Shown: piece by piece, positions 1 through 8,646 of the stretch
How positions within the stretch are numbered: the stretch's first letter is position 1
Layout of the letters: each line of letters opens with the position of its first letter
Assembly: GCA_018241695.1 (NCBI GenBank)
Contig: JAFEDH010000020.1
Span: 1-64,000, forward strand
DNA: 64,000 bases
Origin: Pseudomonadota bacterium
GTDB taxonomy: Bacteria; Pseudomonadota; Gammaproteobacteria; Burkholderiales; Rhodocyclaceae
Direction: 5' to 3'
Notes under the pieces: generated by a model
Database searches by the model: none
Seen by the model: the letters and a program-made list of their open reading frames with translations, nothing else
What the model was told of the DNA's origin: nothing
Position numbers and translations under genes: made by a program

Positions 1-125
1 CCACCAAACTTGCGCGACAGTACCGTCGTGATCGCCGCCGTCAGCGTCGTCTTGCCATGGTCTACGTGACCAATCGTCCCTACGTTCACGTGCGGCTTGG
101 TCCGCTCAAACTTGCCTTTTGCCAT
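1..125 (-). CDS. tuf: Elongation factor Tu, N-terminal part (runs off the window)
   Basis: This is the GTPase that delivers aminoacyl-tRNA to the ribosome. Only the first 41 codons are inside the window. They begin [20 protein letters not shown] and include the P-loop GHVDHGKT, which is diagnostic of EF-Tu. The ATG lies at 125-123 and a purine-rich stretch (GGGGTGATC on the minus strand) sits just upstream as the ribosome site. Three tRNA genes lie directly upstream on the same strand, the classic tyrU-glyT-thrT-tufB arrangement. The gene is probably co-transcribed with them from the promoter at 524-552. The C-terminal portion is not visible, so its integrity cannot be judged. Confidence 0.97.
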   Translation of the reverse strand, partial: MAKGKFERTKPHVNVGTIGHVDHGKTTLTAAITTVLSRKFG

Positions 126-188
126 GATCGATCACCCCAAAAAATCCGACCCGAAAGAAAAAACGCCGCGAACGGCACTCCATATCAC

Positions 189-264
<76 letters not shown>

Positions 265-293
265 AATCCTGCTGATCAAATTCCTGCAAATAC

Positions 294-369
294 TGGAGCG
301 GGCGACGAGGTTCGAACTCGCGACATCTTGCTTGGAAGGCAAGTGCTCTACCAGCTGAGCTACACCCGC
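294..369 (-). tRNA. tRNA-Gly (TCC)
   Basis: A 76-nt cloverleaf on the minus strand with encoded CCA. The 5' acceptor strand GCGGGTG pairs with CGCCCGC, allowing one G-U pair. The anticodon stem CTTGC/GCAAG encloses loop CTTCCAA, so the anticodon is TCC (glycine). The T-arm shows GTTCGAACC. It lies between tRNA-Tyr and tRNA-Thr in the tRNA-tuf operon. Confidence 0.97.
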
Positions 370-425
370 GCTACCACCACTCCCGGCAGCTACAACCACA
401 ACCCCTGCCGGATCTGCATGAAACC

Positions 426-510
<85 letters not shown>

Positions 511-523
511 CAGCGAACCCGTG

Positions 524-552
524 ATTATGGTGCAAGAAATTTTTCATGTCAA
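524..552 (-). promoter_or_regulatory. Sigma70-type promoter of the tRNA-tuf operon
   Basis: On the minus strand a perfect -35 hexamer TTGACA (552-547) is followed by exactly 17 bases and then CATAAT (529-524). This is a strong vegetative promoter located 14 bases upstream of the tRNA-Tyr 5' end, as expected for a stable-RNA operon. It overlaps the longest possible reading frame of the neighbouring methyltransferase gene, which argues for that gene's later start. Confidence 0.85.
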
Positions 553-611
553 TGTGGGGTTCACTGTTTTTCTACCTGCACCGCTTTATCCCTGCCGTTA
601 ATATCCTTCCC

Positions 612-1367
612 ATGTCTCCCTTTCGCAAAGCCATCGCTGCCCAGATCCTCGCCCTGCCCATCGCCTATGCGATCATTCAGATCATCCAGCCCCGCTGGGG
701 TGGCGAGCCCGGAATCCTGGGCCCGCTCCTGGGTTTTTGCGCCGCCACGGTGGGCTACAAACTGGAAATACCGTCTTGGTGGATTCCCATCAACCTGGCC
801 TTTCCCTCCCTGACCCTTCTGGCGCTGGGGCTACACCTCCCGCCAGTACTCTGGCTCACCGGTTTCGGGGGGCTGGTCCTGGTTTTCTGGCGAGTGGATA
901 AAAACCGTGTTCCGCTCTATCTCAGCAACGAAGCGACGGCAAACACCCTGCTCACCCTCCTCCCGCCGCACCCTTGCCGGTTTCTGGACCTGGGATGCGG
1001 CGACGGCAGGCTGCTACGCCACCTCGCGCTGGCCCGTCCGGACTGCGAGTTTATCGGTATCGAGCACGCTCCGCTGCCCTGGCTCTGGGCCCGCTTGCGC
1101 TCGGCGAGGATCGCCAATCTGCAAATTCGCCACGGCGACCTCTGGAATATCCCGCTGGGGCTCTACGATCTGGTTTATGCGTTCCTTTCTTCCGATCCCA
1201 TGAACGGGCTATGGGAAAAGTCGAAAAGGGAGATGAAGCCACACGCCCTGCTGATTTCAAACAGCTTTCCGATTCCTGGCGTTTCGCCGCTTCAGGTCAT
1301 TGAAGTCCCGGACAGGCGCCACACCCGGATCTATAGTTTCCACCCCGGGCAGGCAAAAAATATTTGA
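612..1367 (+). CDS. Membrane-linked class I SAM-dependent methyltransferase
   Basis: The C-terminal half is a Rossmann-type methyltransferase. Motif I reads FLDLGCGDGRLL, followed by an acidic FIGIEHAP segment that would hold the SAM ribose and an HGDLW segment for the adenine. The N-terminal ~110 residues are strongly hydrophobic and look like two or three membrane segments, so the catalytic domain is probably tethered to the inner membrane. The substrate is unknown. The ATG at 612 was chosen because an upstream in-frame ATG at 546 would overlap the tRNA-operon promoter on the other strand. Neither start has a strong ribosome site. Its stop overlaps the start of the following sensor-kinase gene, suggesting co-transcription. 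Confidence 0.7.
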   Translation: MSPFRKAIAAQILALPIAYAIIQIIQPRWGGEPGILGPLLGFCAATVGYKLEIPSWWIPINLAFPSLTLLALGLHLPPVLWLTGFGGLVLVFWRVDKNRVPLYLSNEATANTLLTLLPPHPCRFLDLGCGDGRLLRHLALARPDCEFIGIEHAPLPWLWARLRSARIANLQIRHGDLWNIPLGLYDLVYAFLSSDPMNGLWEKSKREMKPHALLISNSFPIPGVSPLQVIEVPDRRHTRIYSFHPGQAKNI

Positions 1368-3751
1368 CCGGCCGCCATCTGCCGCCCCCAAGCATTCGGT
1401 CGCATGGCAGTATTGCACCCCACATTCCTATAGCACGAGCGGGTTTTCAATCAAAAGTGCCGGCCGATATCAGGCGATTCAAGATTGCATACCGTAGCCT
1501 GAACAGCAGGATTTTGTTCCTGGCTTCCGCCCCCTTGGCGGCAGCTGCCGTCGCTCTCGTTTTTTATTTCACTTTCCTGCGTTACGGAGATGTGGAAACC
1601 GCATTGGTACAGCGCGGCACCAGCCTGGCCAACCAGTTGGCTCCGGCTGCGGTATATGGCATGTTTTCAGGCAATGTGGCCGAACTGAGGCATCTGGTTC
1701 AGGCCACCCTGCATGAACCCGATGTCGTCGCCGTAACCCTTTATGATCCACATGGCACGCCGATGATCAGCGCAGGAACACTGCATGAACCGCCTGCCCC
1801 CGATACGTTGCCGGATCACTGGCATGGGAGCGGAAAAAACCAGCGTAGCCTGCTGTTCCACAGCAAGATCGTGCGGACCGGTACTTCCTTTGAAGATCCT
1901 TTCGATCAGTCCCCGCGAATTTCGACGCCTCACGCCGAAGATCGGTTACTGGGCAGCCTCACGCTCGAGCTGTCCCGTGAACGGGTAGTAGCGCACAAGC
2001 GCGAGATCCTGCTGGTGACGCTTGGCGCGACCGGGCTGATGCTGCTGGGCGGCATCTTGCTGGCGCGGCGCCTGGGCCGTGACCTTGCCGAACCTCTGCA
2101 AACGCTGGAAGAAACGGTCACCCGGATCCGCCGGGGTGAACTGGCGGCCCGGGTCACACCCCATGGCAGCCGATCATTACAGTCACTGGAAGACGGCATC
2201 AATGCCATGGCCTCCGCGCTGGAGACGGCACAGGCGCGCTCGGATGCGATGCTCGCCACCTCCGAGGCCCATTTGCATGAGCAGCATGAATTCGCCAACG
2301 CCATGCTGCGTGCCCAGTCGGATGCCGGCATCGGACTGATCATCATCCAGTCCGGCCGGATCGTGTTCGCCAACGACGCATGTTCCGGCATCACCGGATA
2401 CAGCCGGGAAGAACTCTTTGAGAGCACGCTTCTTCCCGGCAAGCTCCTGGGCCGGGATGTCACTGTCGCCGCCGGACCGGACAAGGCCACGGAACACATC
2501 GAGCGCATGGAAATCCGCTTTCAGGCCAGGTCCGGTGCATGGCATGTTTATGACATTGCCGCGGTACGGCTTGCCGATCACACTCGTATCCGCACCATGC
2601 TCGTCCTGCTCGATATCACGCAGCGCCACGACGCCACCAGGCGTCTGGCCCAGGCCAATCTTGCACTTCAGCAGCAAAAGGACGCCGCGGAAAGGGTCAG
2701 TGCGGCCAAAACCCGCTTCCTTGCCGCCGCGAGCCACGATCTCCGGCAACCGCTACATGCGCTGTCCCTTTTTACTGCCGAAATGGAATCCCGGGTCACA
2801 ACCTCCCGGCAGCGGCACCTGGCCAGCCAGATCACCCGATCGACGGACTCCCTGATGCAGCTTCTGGACAGCCTGCTTGACCTCTCGCGGATGGATCTCG
2901 GCCAGACCATCCCTCGGCGACGGGCCGTTGAACTGGGCACCGTACTGGAACTGGCTGCCACCACTCATCGCCACAGCGCTGCCAGCAAACACATCGGACT
3001 CAAGGCGCGCCAGACGCGACTGTGGGTCGATACCGATCCGCAGTTGCTCGAGCGCATTCTCGACAACCTGATCAGCAACGCGATCCGTTACACCCGGCGG
3101 GGCCGGATCATGATCGGCGTACGCCAGCAGGGTCGCCATGCGCGTGTCGAAGTCTGGGATACCGGCATCGGCATCGCTCCCGACGACATACCCCACCTGT
3201 TCGATGAGTTTTATCAGGCGGACAATCCTGAACGCGATGCGAACAAGGGGTTGGGACTCGGACTGTCCATCGTGCAGCGTCTGGCCACGGCACTGGATCA
3301 CCCGATCAACGTCCGATCGATCCCTGGCAAGGGCTCCGTATTTGCCATCACCCTGCCGCTCGCCAGGCCCGACTCCGAATCAGGCTTAGTGGCCCACCCC
3401 GAAATTCTGGCAACACAACTGCAGGCTCACGCACTGATTTTGAGCCAGAACCATCGGGTGCGTGAAGATCTGGCTCAATTGCTCACCGGATGGGGCTGTG
3501 AGATCAGTTACGCGGAATCTTCTGACGACTTGCGGAATGCCTGTCGCATCCCACCCACGGTCTTCATTGCCGACGATCGTGATCTCGCATTTCTAACCGA
3601 TGTGCCCGAGCTTCCCTGTGCGCCACTCATCGCAATCGGTGCGGAAGGCGCAACCACCCACAAAATTTTTGCGCGGCTCGAAAAACCGCTGCGTCCCGCA
3701 CGCCTGCGGGCACTGCTCCAGCACATCGTGCAGCAGAACGGCGATCGCTAA
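1364..3751 (+). CDS. Hybrid sensor histidine kinase with HAMP, PAS and degenerate receiver domains
   Basis: This is an inner-membrane sensor of 795 residues in the longest form. Two membrane segments (about residues 50-70 and 215-235) flank a periplasmic domain. They are followed by a HAMP linker, a PAS domain (IIIQSGRIVFANDACSGITG), a HisKA box with the phospho-acceptor in SHDLRQPLHAL, and a HATPase domain with N box (DNLISNAIRYT), G1 (DTGIGIAP), F box (FDEFYQ) and G2 (GLGLGLSI). The last ~110 residues resemble a receiver domain (FIADDRD) but lack clear family signatures. The start is uncertain: a TTG at 1364 overlaps the previous stop, and a GTG at 1457 is an alternative. It ends tail-to-tail with the NarL-type regulator, its probable partner. 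Confidence 0.85.
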   Translation: MTGRHLPPPSIRSHGSIAPHIPIARAGFQSKVPADIRRFKIAYRSLNSRILFLASAPLAAAAVALVFYFTFLRYGDVETALVQRGTSLANQLAPAAVYGMFSGNVAELRHLVQATLHEPDVVAVTLYDPHGTPMISAGTLHEPPAPDTLPDHWHGSGKNQRSLLFHSKIVRTGTSFEDPFDQSPRISTPHAEDRLLGSLTLELSRERVVAHKREILLVTLGATGLMLLGGILLARRLGRDLAEPLQTLEETVTRIRRGELAARVTPHGSRSLQSLEDGINAMASALETAQARSDAMLATSEAHLHEQHEFANAMLRAQSDAGIGLIIIQSGRIVFANDACSGITGYSREELFESTLLPGKLLGRDVTVAAGPDKATEHIERMEIRFQARSGAWHVYDIAAVRLADHTRIRTMLVLLDITQRHDATRRLAQANLALQQQKDAAERVSAAKTRFLAAASHDLRQPLHALSLFTAEMESRVTTSRQRHLASQITRSTDSLMQLLDSLLDLSRMDLGQTIPRRRAVELGTVLELAATTHRHSAASKHIGLKARQTRLWVDTDPQLLERILDNLISNAIRYTRRGRIMIGVRQQGRHARVEVWDTGIGIAPDDIPHLFDEFYQADNPERDANKGLGLGLSIVQRLATALDHPINVRSIPGKGSVFAITLPLARPDSESGLVAHPEILATQLQAHALILSQNHRVREDLAQLLTGWGCEISYAESSDDLRNACRIPPTVFIADDRDLAFLTDVPELPCAPLIAIGAEGATTHKIFARLEKPLRPARLRALLQHIVQQNGDR

Positions 3752-4368
3752 ATCCGCACGCGCCCCTTGCTGGCGACAAGCATTGCCTGGGTGCGGTTAT
3801 TGACGTTGAGCACCTTGAAAATTGCCGATACATGAATTTTCACCGTCCCCTCGGTCAGACCGAGCAGATCACCAATCTGACGGTTGGTCCTGCCCTGGGA
3901 CAACAATTCAAGCACCCGATTCTGACTTACGGTCAAACCACGCCGCTCCATCATGCCCCGTGTTCCTGTCGGCGCTACATCCTGGCAGGACTGGGGAAGA
4001 TAAATTTCTCCCGCCAGCACCCGGTTCAGGGCTTCCAGTAGAGAGACACTATTACTGGCCTTGGGCACGAATCCGGATGCACCTGCCTTGATCGCTCGCC
4101 GGACCGTTTCCGCATCATCCAGCGCCGAGATCACCACAACGGGCACAGCCGGAAAACGCTTGCGCATCACCACCAGCAGCCCCATGCCATTCATGCCCGG
4201 CAGCATCAAATCCAGCAGCACGAGATCCATGTCGGCACTGGCATCCAGAATGGCCAGTGCCTCATCCGCATTCTGTGCCCCGACAACGACGGTATCGGGG
4301 CCACGCAGGGTTTGCAGCAAACCTTCGCGTACCAATGCGTGATCCTCGATTACCAGGAGCTTCAACAT
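3748..4368 (-). CDS. NarL/LuxR-family response regulator
   Basis: A 206-residue transcription regulator. The N-terminal receiver domain starts MLKLLVIEDHALVREGL and carries the phospho-acceptor Asp in LVLLDLMLPG and the conserved Lys in GFVPKAS. The C-terminal LuxR-type helix-turn-helix reads LTVSQNRVLELLSQGRTNRQ, then IGDLLGLTEGTVKIHVS. It is convergent with the hybrid kinase gene, and their stop codons overlap by four bases. That makes the kinase its likely phospho-donor, although the two are not co-transcribed. The target genes are not evident. Confidence 0.9.
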   Translation of the reverse strand: MLKLLVIEDHALVREGLLQTLRGPDTVVVGAQNADEALAILDASADMDLVLLDLMLPGMNGMGLLVVMRKRFPAVPVVVISALDDAETVRRAIKAGASGFVPKASNSVSLLEALNRVLAGEIYLPQSCQDVAPTGTRGMMERRGLTVSQNRVLELLSQGRTNRQIGDLLGLTEGTVKIHVSAIFKVLNVNNRTQAMLVASKGRVRI

Positions 4369-4497
4369 GGGATTATCCCGTCACCATAAATCGGTCCGAC
4401 CACCAGTGTAGTCCAGAATTCCGTTCCCCATATCGGTCCGGGCTTGGTTACCATGGCGGCTTCGACAGGCCCGATGAATGAACAGGAGATGATCGCC

Positions 4498-4863
4498 ATG
4501 GCTGATACCCCTTCCCCCGCGGACCCTCTTGATTTTTTTCGCAACCTCTGGTCCCAGATGGGCACGCCGCTACCCGGTCTCAGCGTTCCGACACTGGATG
4601 TCGGAGACCTTGAAAAACGCATCAAGGATCTGAAAGCCGTAGAGGGCTGGCTCAGAGCCAACCTCGGTATGCTGCAAATGACCATACAAACCCTGGAAAT
4701 GCAACACGCGGCCCTGGGCGCCATGCAATCGATGAGTCAGGCCGTCAGTACGGATGGGGCCACCAGCCCGGACGGCAGTACTGCCCCCTGGCCATGGAAC
4801 CTGATGATGGGGATGACATCTCCCCCTGCTCCGGTCAAGGACGAAAAAAAGAAATCTTCGTAA
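4498..4863 (+). CDS. phaM: PhaM-like polyhydroxyalkanoate granule-associated protein
   Basis: A 121-residue protein that resembles PhaM, which in Ralstonia activates PHB synthase and links PHB granules to the nucleoid. The N-terminal signature DPLDFFRNLWSQMG and the helical segment with LEKRIKDLKAVEGWLRANL and MLQMTIQTLEMQ match what I recall of the family. The C-terminus is short and lysine-rich (KDEKKKSS), compatible with DNA binding. The ATG at 4498 has AGGAG nine bases upstream and is preferred over an in-frame ATG at 4444. The adjacent convergent gene encodes 3-hydroxybutyryl-CoA dehydrogenase, which fits PHB or acyl-CoA metabolism. Confidence 0.8.
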   Translation: MADTPSPADPLDFFRNLWSQMGTPLPGLSVPTLDVGDLEKRIKDLKAVEGWLRANLGMLQMTIQTLEMQHAALGAMQSMSQAVSTDGATSPDGSTAPWPWNLMMGMTSPPAPVKDEKKKSS

Positions 4864-4896
4864 TGCCCCCGTAACCCGGACCGGAGCCGATGCGGA

Positions 4897-5742
4897 TCAC
4901 GAATACGTGAAAAACCCGCGGCCATTCTTGCGGCCGAGATAGCCCGCATCGACCATTTCACGCAACAACGGAGCCGGGCGGTATTTATCCTGACTGAACC
5001 CTTCGTACAGGGTTTCCATCACCGCCAGCAATGTATCCAGGCCAATCAGATCCGCCAGCGCCAGAGGCCCTATGGAGTGATTCGCTCCCATTTTCATCCC
5101 GTCGTCGATTTCCTGGGCGGTCGCCAGCCCCTCCTGGAGGACAAAAACCGCCTCGTTGATCATCGGCACCAGAATCCGGTTCACCACAAATCCCGGACTG
5201 TTCCTGGCATTGATCGGTGCCTTGCCAATCGCTCGCCCCAGAGCCATGATCTTGTTGTAAGCGTCATCGGCAGTCTGCATGCCCCGGATCACCTCCACCA
5301 GAGGCAATACCGGCACCGGATTGAAAAAGTGCAGGCCGACGAAGCGATCCGGGCGGCCGCTGGCGGCCGCCAGACGGGTGATCGAAATCGAGGAGGTATT
5401 GGTGGCAAAAACGGTGGAGGGGCCAACAATCGCCGCGACATCCTTGATGATCTTGATCTTGACCGCTTCATTTTCCGACGCGGCCTCGATGATGTAATCG
5501 GCCGGCGCCAGATCCTGCAGATCGGTGGTGCCCGTGATCCTGGACAGCGTGGCCAGCCTCTGCTCGGCCGTCATTCTCTCTTTCTTCACCAGTCTGTCGA
5601 GACTCGTGGAGATCGTTTCGATTCCACGCTCGATCGCTTCCGGATTGACATCCATCATCACCACACGAAACCCGGCGGCGGCGCTCACCTGCGCAATGCC
5701 ATTACCCATGATGCCGGCGCCGATCACGCCTACCGTATCCAT
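4897..5742 (-). CDS. hbd: 3-hydroxybutyryl-CoA (3-hydroxyacyl-CoA) dehydrogenase
   Basis: This NAD-dependent enzyme interconverts 3-hydroxyacyl-CoA and 3-ketoacyl-CoA in butyrate/PHB metabolism or beta-oxidation. The 281-residue product has the N-terminal Rossmann motif VGVIGAGIMGNGIA, the NTSSISI segment, the catalytic HFFNPVP stretch and the family C-terminus GRKNGRGFFTYS. The ATG at 5742 starts exactly at the Rossmann fold. A TTG two codons earlier would sit closer to the AGGAG site, so the start could shift by two residues. Longer in-frame extensions carry no homology. A perfect 19-bp palindrome lies 27 bases upstream and may control the gene. Confidence 0.93.
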   Translation of the reverse strand: MDTVGVIGAGIMGNGIAQVSAAAGFRVVMMDVNPEAIERGIETISTSLDRLVKKERMTAEQRLATLSRITGTTDLQDLAPADYIIEAASENEAVKIKIIKDVAAIVGPSTVFATNTSSISITRLAAASGRPDRFVGLHFFNPVPVLPLVEVIRGMQTADDAYNKIMALGRAIGKAPINARNSPGFVVNRILVPMINEAVFVLQEGLATAQEIDDGMKMGANHSIGPLALADLIGLDTLLAVMETLYEGFSQDKYRPAPLLREMVDAGYLGRKNGRGFFTYS

Positions 5743-5768
5743 AGCCAAATCAATATCTCCTGAAAAAG

Positions 5769-5787
5769 ACATGTTCTGCGAACATGT
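5769..5787. promoter_or_regulatory. Operator-like palindrome between hbd and the LLM oxidoreductase gene
   Basis: The perfect inverted repeat ACATGTTC-TGC-GAACATGT lies in the 160-base divergent region, 27 bases upstream of the hbd start. It is typical in size and symmetry for a homodimeric repressor. A second, looser repeat (GTACTC at 5812-5817 and GAGTAC at 5831-5836) lies nearby. No regulator gene is adjacent, so the binding protein is unknown. Confidence 0.5.
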
Positions 5788-5901
5788 GATGACAGGTATT
5801 TTACCGCGCAAGTACTCCTGGCACGCCGGTGAGTACAGCAAGTAGAAAAAATCCTCTTGCGGTAGCATTGCTGCCGACATGGATCGACTTGCGGAGGTGT
5901 T

Positions 5902-6777
5902 ATGAAAATCGGTATCTGCATACCCTATATGGCTCACGGGCTGGATCGGGATCGCATCCTCACCTGGGCACGCAAAATCGATCAGGGCCCCTTTCACAGC
6001 CTGTCCTGTGGCGAACGCATCACCGGTCATACCTACGAGATGCGCACGCTCATGGCAGCAGCCGCCGCCGTGACCGAGCGTGTCCGGCTGATTCCCTCGC
6101 TCTACGTACTCCCCATGCACTCCGCCGTGTTGACTGCCAAGGAAATCGCCACGCTCGATGTCATTTCAAATGGCCGTGCCGCAGTTACTGTCGGCGTCGG
6201 CGGTCGGGAGAAGGATTATCGGGCGGTGGGCGCATCCTTCGAGCATCGCCATGAGCGCATGGACCGGCAGGTCGCGGAAATACGCAAGGTCTGGCGTGGC
6301 GAGACCCTTTTCGATGGCTGTGATGAAATCGGGCCGGCATCCCCGCAGGGCGCCAGCATTCCCATTTACGCGGGGGCTATGGGTCCCAAAGCCATTGCCC
6401 GGGCGGCGCGCTGGGCCGACGGTCTTTACGGCGCCTCCATGGCAGGTGACCGGGAAGGTCACGCAGGTATGTTCGACATGGCCCGCGAGGCATGGACCGC
6501 CGCGGGCCGCAAGGAAAAGCCTTATCTGATCGGCAGTTTCTGGTACAGCCTGGCTCCTCACGCAAAGGAGGAACTCCAGCGTTATGTCTATGACTACATG
6601 AAGATTGCGGGTGATGATTTTGCGCGAGGCTACGCTGCCTCCATGACGCGCCACACCCCGGCGGCAATCCGCGAGGGTATCGAGAACCTGCGGGCCGCGG
6701 GGGCGGATGAAGTATTGCTGGTCCCGGCCACGGCGGATTACGCCGAGGTGGACCGGATGGCCGATCTGCTTGGCTGA
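5902..6777 (+). CDS. Luciferase-like (LLM) flavin-dependent oxidoreductase
   Basis: A 291-residue TIM-barrel oxidoreductase of the bacterial luciferase-like superfamily, which uses reduced FMN or F420. Family signs are the N-terminal KIGICIPYMAHG strand, the segment ERVRLIPSLYVLPMHSAVLTA, and GRAAVTVGVGGREKDYRAVG followed by ERMDRQVAEIRKVW. The start has a good ribosome site, GGAGGTGTT directly before the ATG. It is transcribed away from hbd across a region holding a palindromic operator-like site. The substrate cannot be inferred. F420 use would be less usual in this lineage, so FMN is more likely. Confidence 0.82.
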   Translation: MKIGICIPYMAHGLDRDRILTWARKIDQGPFHSLSCGERITGHTYEMRTLMAAAAAVTERVRLIPSLYVLPMHSAVLTAKEIATLDVISNGRAAVTVGVGGREKDYRAVGASFEHRHERMDRQVAEIRKVWRGETLFDGCDEIGPASPQGASIPIYAGAMGPKAIARAARWADGLYGASMAGDREGHAGMFDMAREAWTAAGRKEKPYLIGSFWYSLAPHAKEELQRYVYDYMKIAGDDFARGYAASMTRHTPAAIREGIENLRAAGADEVLLVPATADYAEVDRMADLLG

Positions 6778-6822
6778 CACCGGCCTCCATGGCGCCGACG
6801 CCAGTCAGCAGCGGCTTGCCAT

Positions 6823-8640
6823 CTATTCAACCGTGACCGATTTCGCGAGATTACGTGGCTTGTCCACATCCGTACCCTTGACCAGGGCCACGTGATAGGC
6901 CAGCAATTGCAATGGCACCGAGTGCAGCACGGGAGAAAGCAGCCCATAGTGCTCGGGCAGGCGCAGCACATGAATTCCATCCGATTCCGTCACCGAAGAA
7001 TCCGCATCCGCGAAGACATACAGTTCTCCGCCACGTGCCCTGACCTCCTGCAGATTGGACTTCAGTTTCTCCAGCAACATGTCATTCGGAGCGACGGCGA
7101 TCACCGGCATATCCCGGTCCACCAGCGCGAGAGGGCCATGCTTGAGTTCTCCGGCCGGATAGGCTTCGGCGTGGATATAGGAAATTTCCTTGAGCTTGAG
7201 CGCACCTTCGAGTGCTACCGGGTAGTGATGTCCGCGTCCCAGAAACAGGGCGTGATCCTTGCCCGCAAATCTTTCCGCCCAAACCTTGATCTCGGGTTCC
7301 AGCGCCAGCACCTTATGTACGGCCAGGGGCAGATGGCGCAAGGCATCCAGATGGCGCTGCTCCTTCTCCGGATCGAGTTTTCCCGAGCACTGGGCCAGCG
7401 CCAGCGCGAGCATCGCCAGGGCGGTGAGCTGGGTGGTGAATGCCTTGGTAGATGCCACACCGATCTCCGGGCCCGCCCGCGTCAGGAAGCGCAGCGCGGA
7501 TTCCCGCACCAGGGCTGATTCGGGGGAGTTGCAAATGGTCAGGGTATGTTCCATCCCCTGGGCCTTGGCGTACTTGACCGCCGCCAGGGTATCGGCGGTT
7601 TCGCCGGACTGGGAGATGGTCACCACCAGCGCACTGGGATCAGGCACCGTGACGCGGTAGCGATACTCACTGGCGATTTCGACGGTACAGGGAATGCGCG
7701 CCAGTTCCTCGATCCAGTAGCGCGCCACAAGCCCGGCGTGATAACTGGTGCCGCAGGCCAGAATCAGCACGCTGCGAATTTCGGCAAACCGTTCCGGTGC
7801 ATCACTGCCAAAAATATTGGGTGACAGTCGCGTGGCCCCGCCCAGCATTTCGAGTGTGTTCCCCAATGCCTCGGGCTGTTCGAAAATCTCCTTTTGCATG
7901 TAGTGCCGGTAGGCGCCCAGTTCCACCGCATCGGCACTGAGGCTGCTTTCGGAAATGGCACGGGTCGCCGGTTCTCCACGCGAAGAGATGACCCTCCAGC
8001 CGGCACTGCTGATTTCCGCCAGATCGCCATCTTCCAGATAGACCATATCGCGCGTCACCTGCAGCAGGGCGGATGCATCCGAAGCGGCGTAGTGGCCCTT
8101 TTCCCCGACTCCCAGCAGCAAGGGCGCCCCCTGCCGGGCGACGACAATCCGCGACTCACCCTCCCGCACAACGGCCAGTGCATAGGCTCCGGTGAGGTGG
8201 TTGCAAGCGAGACGCAACGCCTCCAGCAGATCGGGGGTTTCCTTCAGTGTTTCGCGCAGCAGGTGGGCCACGACTTCGGTATCGGTATCGGAGTGAAAGG
8301 CATAGCCCCGACGCTCAAGATCCGCCTTGATTTCGGCAAAGTTCTCGATGATGCCGTTATGGACAATCGCCAGATCCCCTGACACATGGGGATGGGCATT
8401 GCGCTCGCTGGGTGCGCCGTGGGTGGCCCAGCGCGTATGGGCGACACCGATGAACGCACTCGCTCCCTCTGCCCTTGCGGCAAGCTCGGAAACCCGCCCC
8501 AGGGCGCGAATGCGTTGCAGACCGGGGTTGACCAGGGCCAGCCCCGCGGAATCATAACCACGGTATTCCAGCTTGCGCAGCCCCTCGATCAATACCGGAA
8601 CGATGTTTTGCGCGGCAACGGCCGCAACGATGCCACACAT
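6823..8640 (-). CDS. glmS: Glutamine-fructose-6-phosphate aminotransferase (isomerizing)
   Basis: GlmS makes glucosamine-6-phosphate from fructose-6-phosphate and glutamine, the entry step to UDP-GlcNAc. The 605-residue product begins [20 protein letters not shown], where Cys2 is the N-terminal nucleophile of the class II glutaminase. It contains [16 protein letters not shown] and HNGIIEN, then two SIS sugar-isomerase domains ([28 protein letters not shown]). The C-terminus is the typical [15 protein letters not shown]. It starts six bases after the glmU stop, so the two genes form one operon for the same pathway. No glmS ribozyme-like leader is apparent in that short gap. Confidence 0.98.
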   Translation of the reverse strand: MCGIVAAVAAQNIVPVLIEGLRKLEYRGYDSAGLALVNPGLQRIRALGRVSELAARAEGASAFIGVAHTRWATHGAPSERNAHPHVSGDLAIVHNGIIENFAEIKADLERRGYAFHSDTDTEVVAHLLRETLKETPDLLEALRLACNHLTGAYALAVVREGESRIVVARQGAPLLLGVGEKGHYAASDASALLQVTRDMVYLEDGDLAEISSAGWRVISSRGEPATRAISESSLSADAVELGAYRHYMQKEIFEQPEALGNTLEMLGGATRLSPNIFGSDAPERFAEIRSVLILACGTSYHAGLVARYWIEELARIPCTVEIASEYRYRVTVPDPSALVVTISQSGETADTLAAVKYAKAQGMEHTLTICNSPESALVRESALRFLTRAGPEIGVASTKAFTTQLTALAMLALALAQCSGKLDPEKEQRHLDALRHLPLAVHKVLALEPEIKVWAERFAGKDHALFLGRGHHYPVALEGALKLKEISYIHAEAYPAGELKHGPLALVDRDMPVIAVAPNDMLLEKLKSNLQEVRARGGELYVFADADSSVTESDGIHVLRLPEHYGLLSPVLHSVPLQLLAYHVALVKGTDVDKPRNLAKSVTVE

Positions 8641-8646
8641 GGATTT

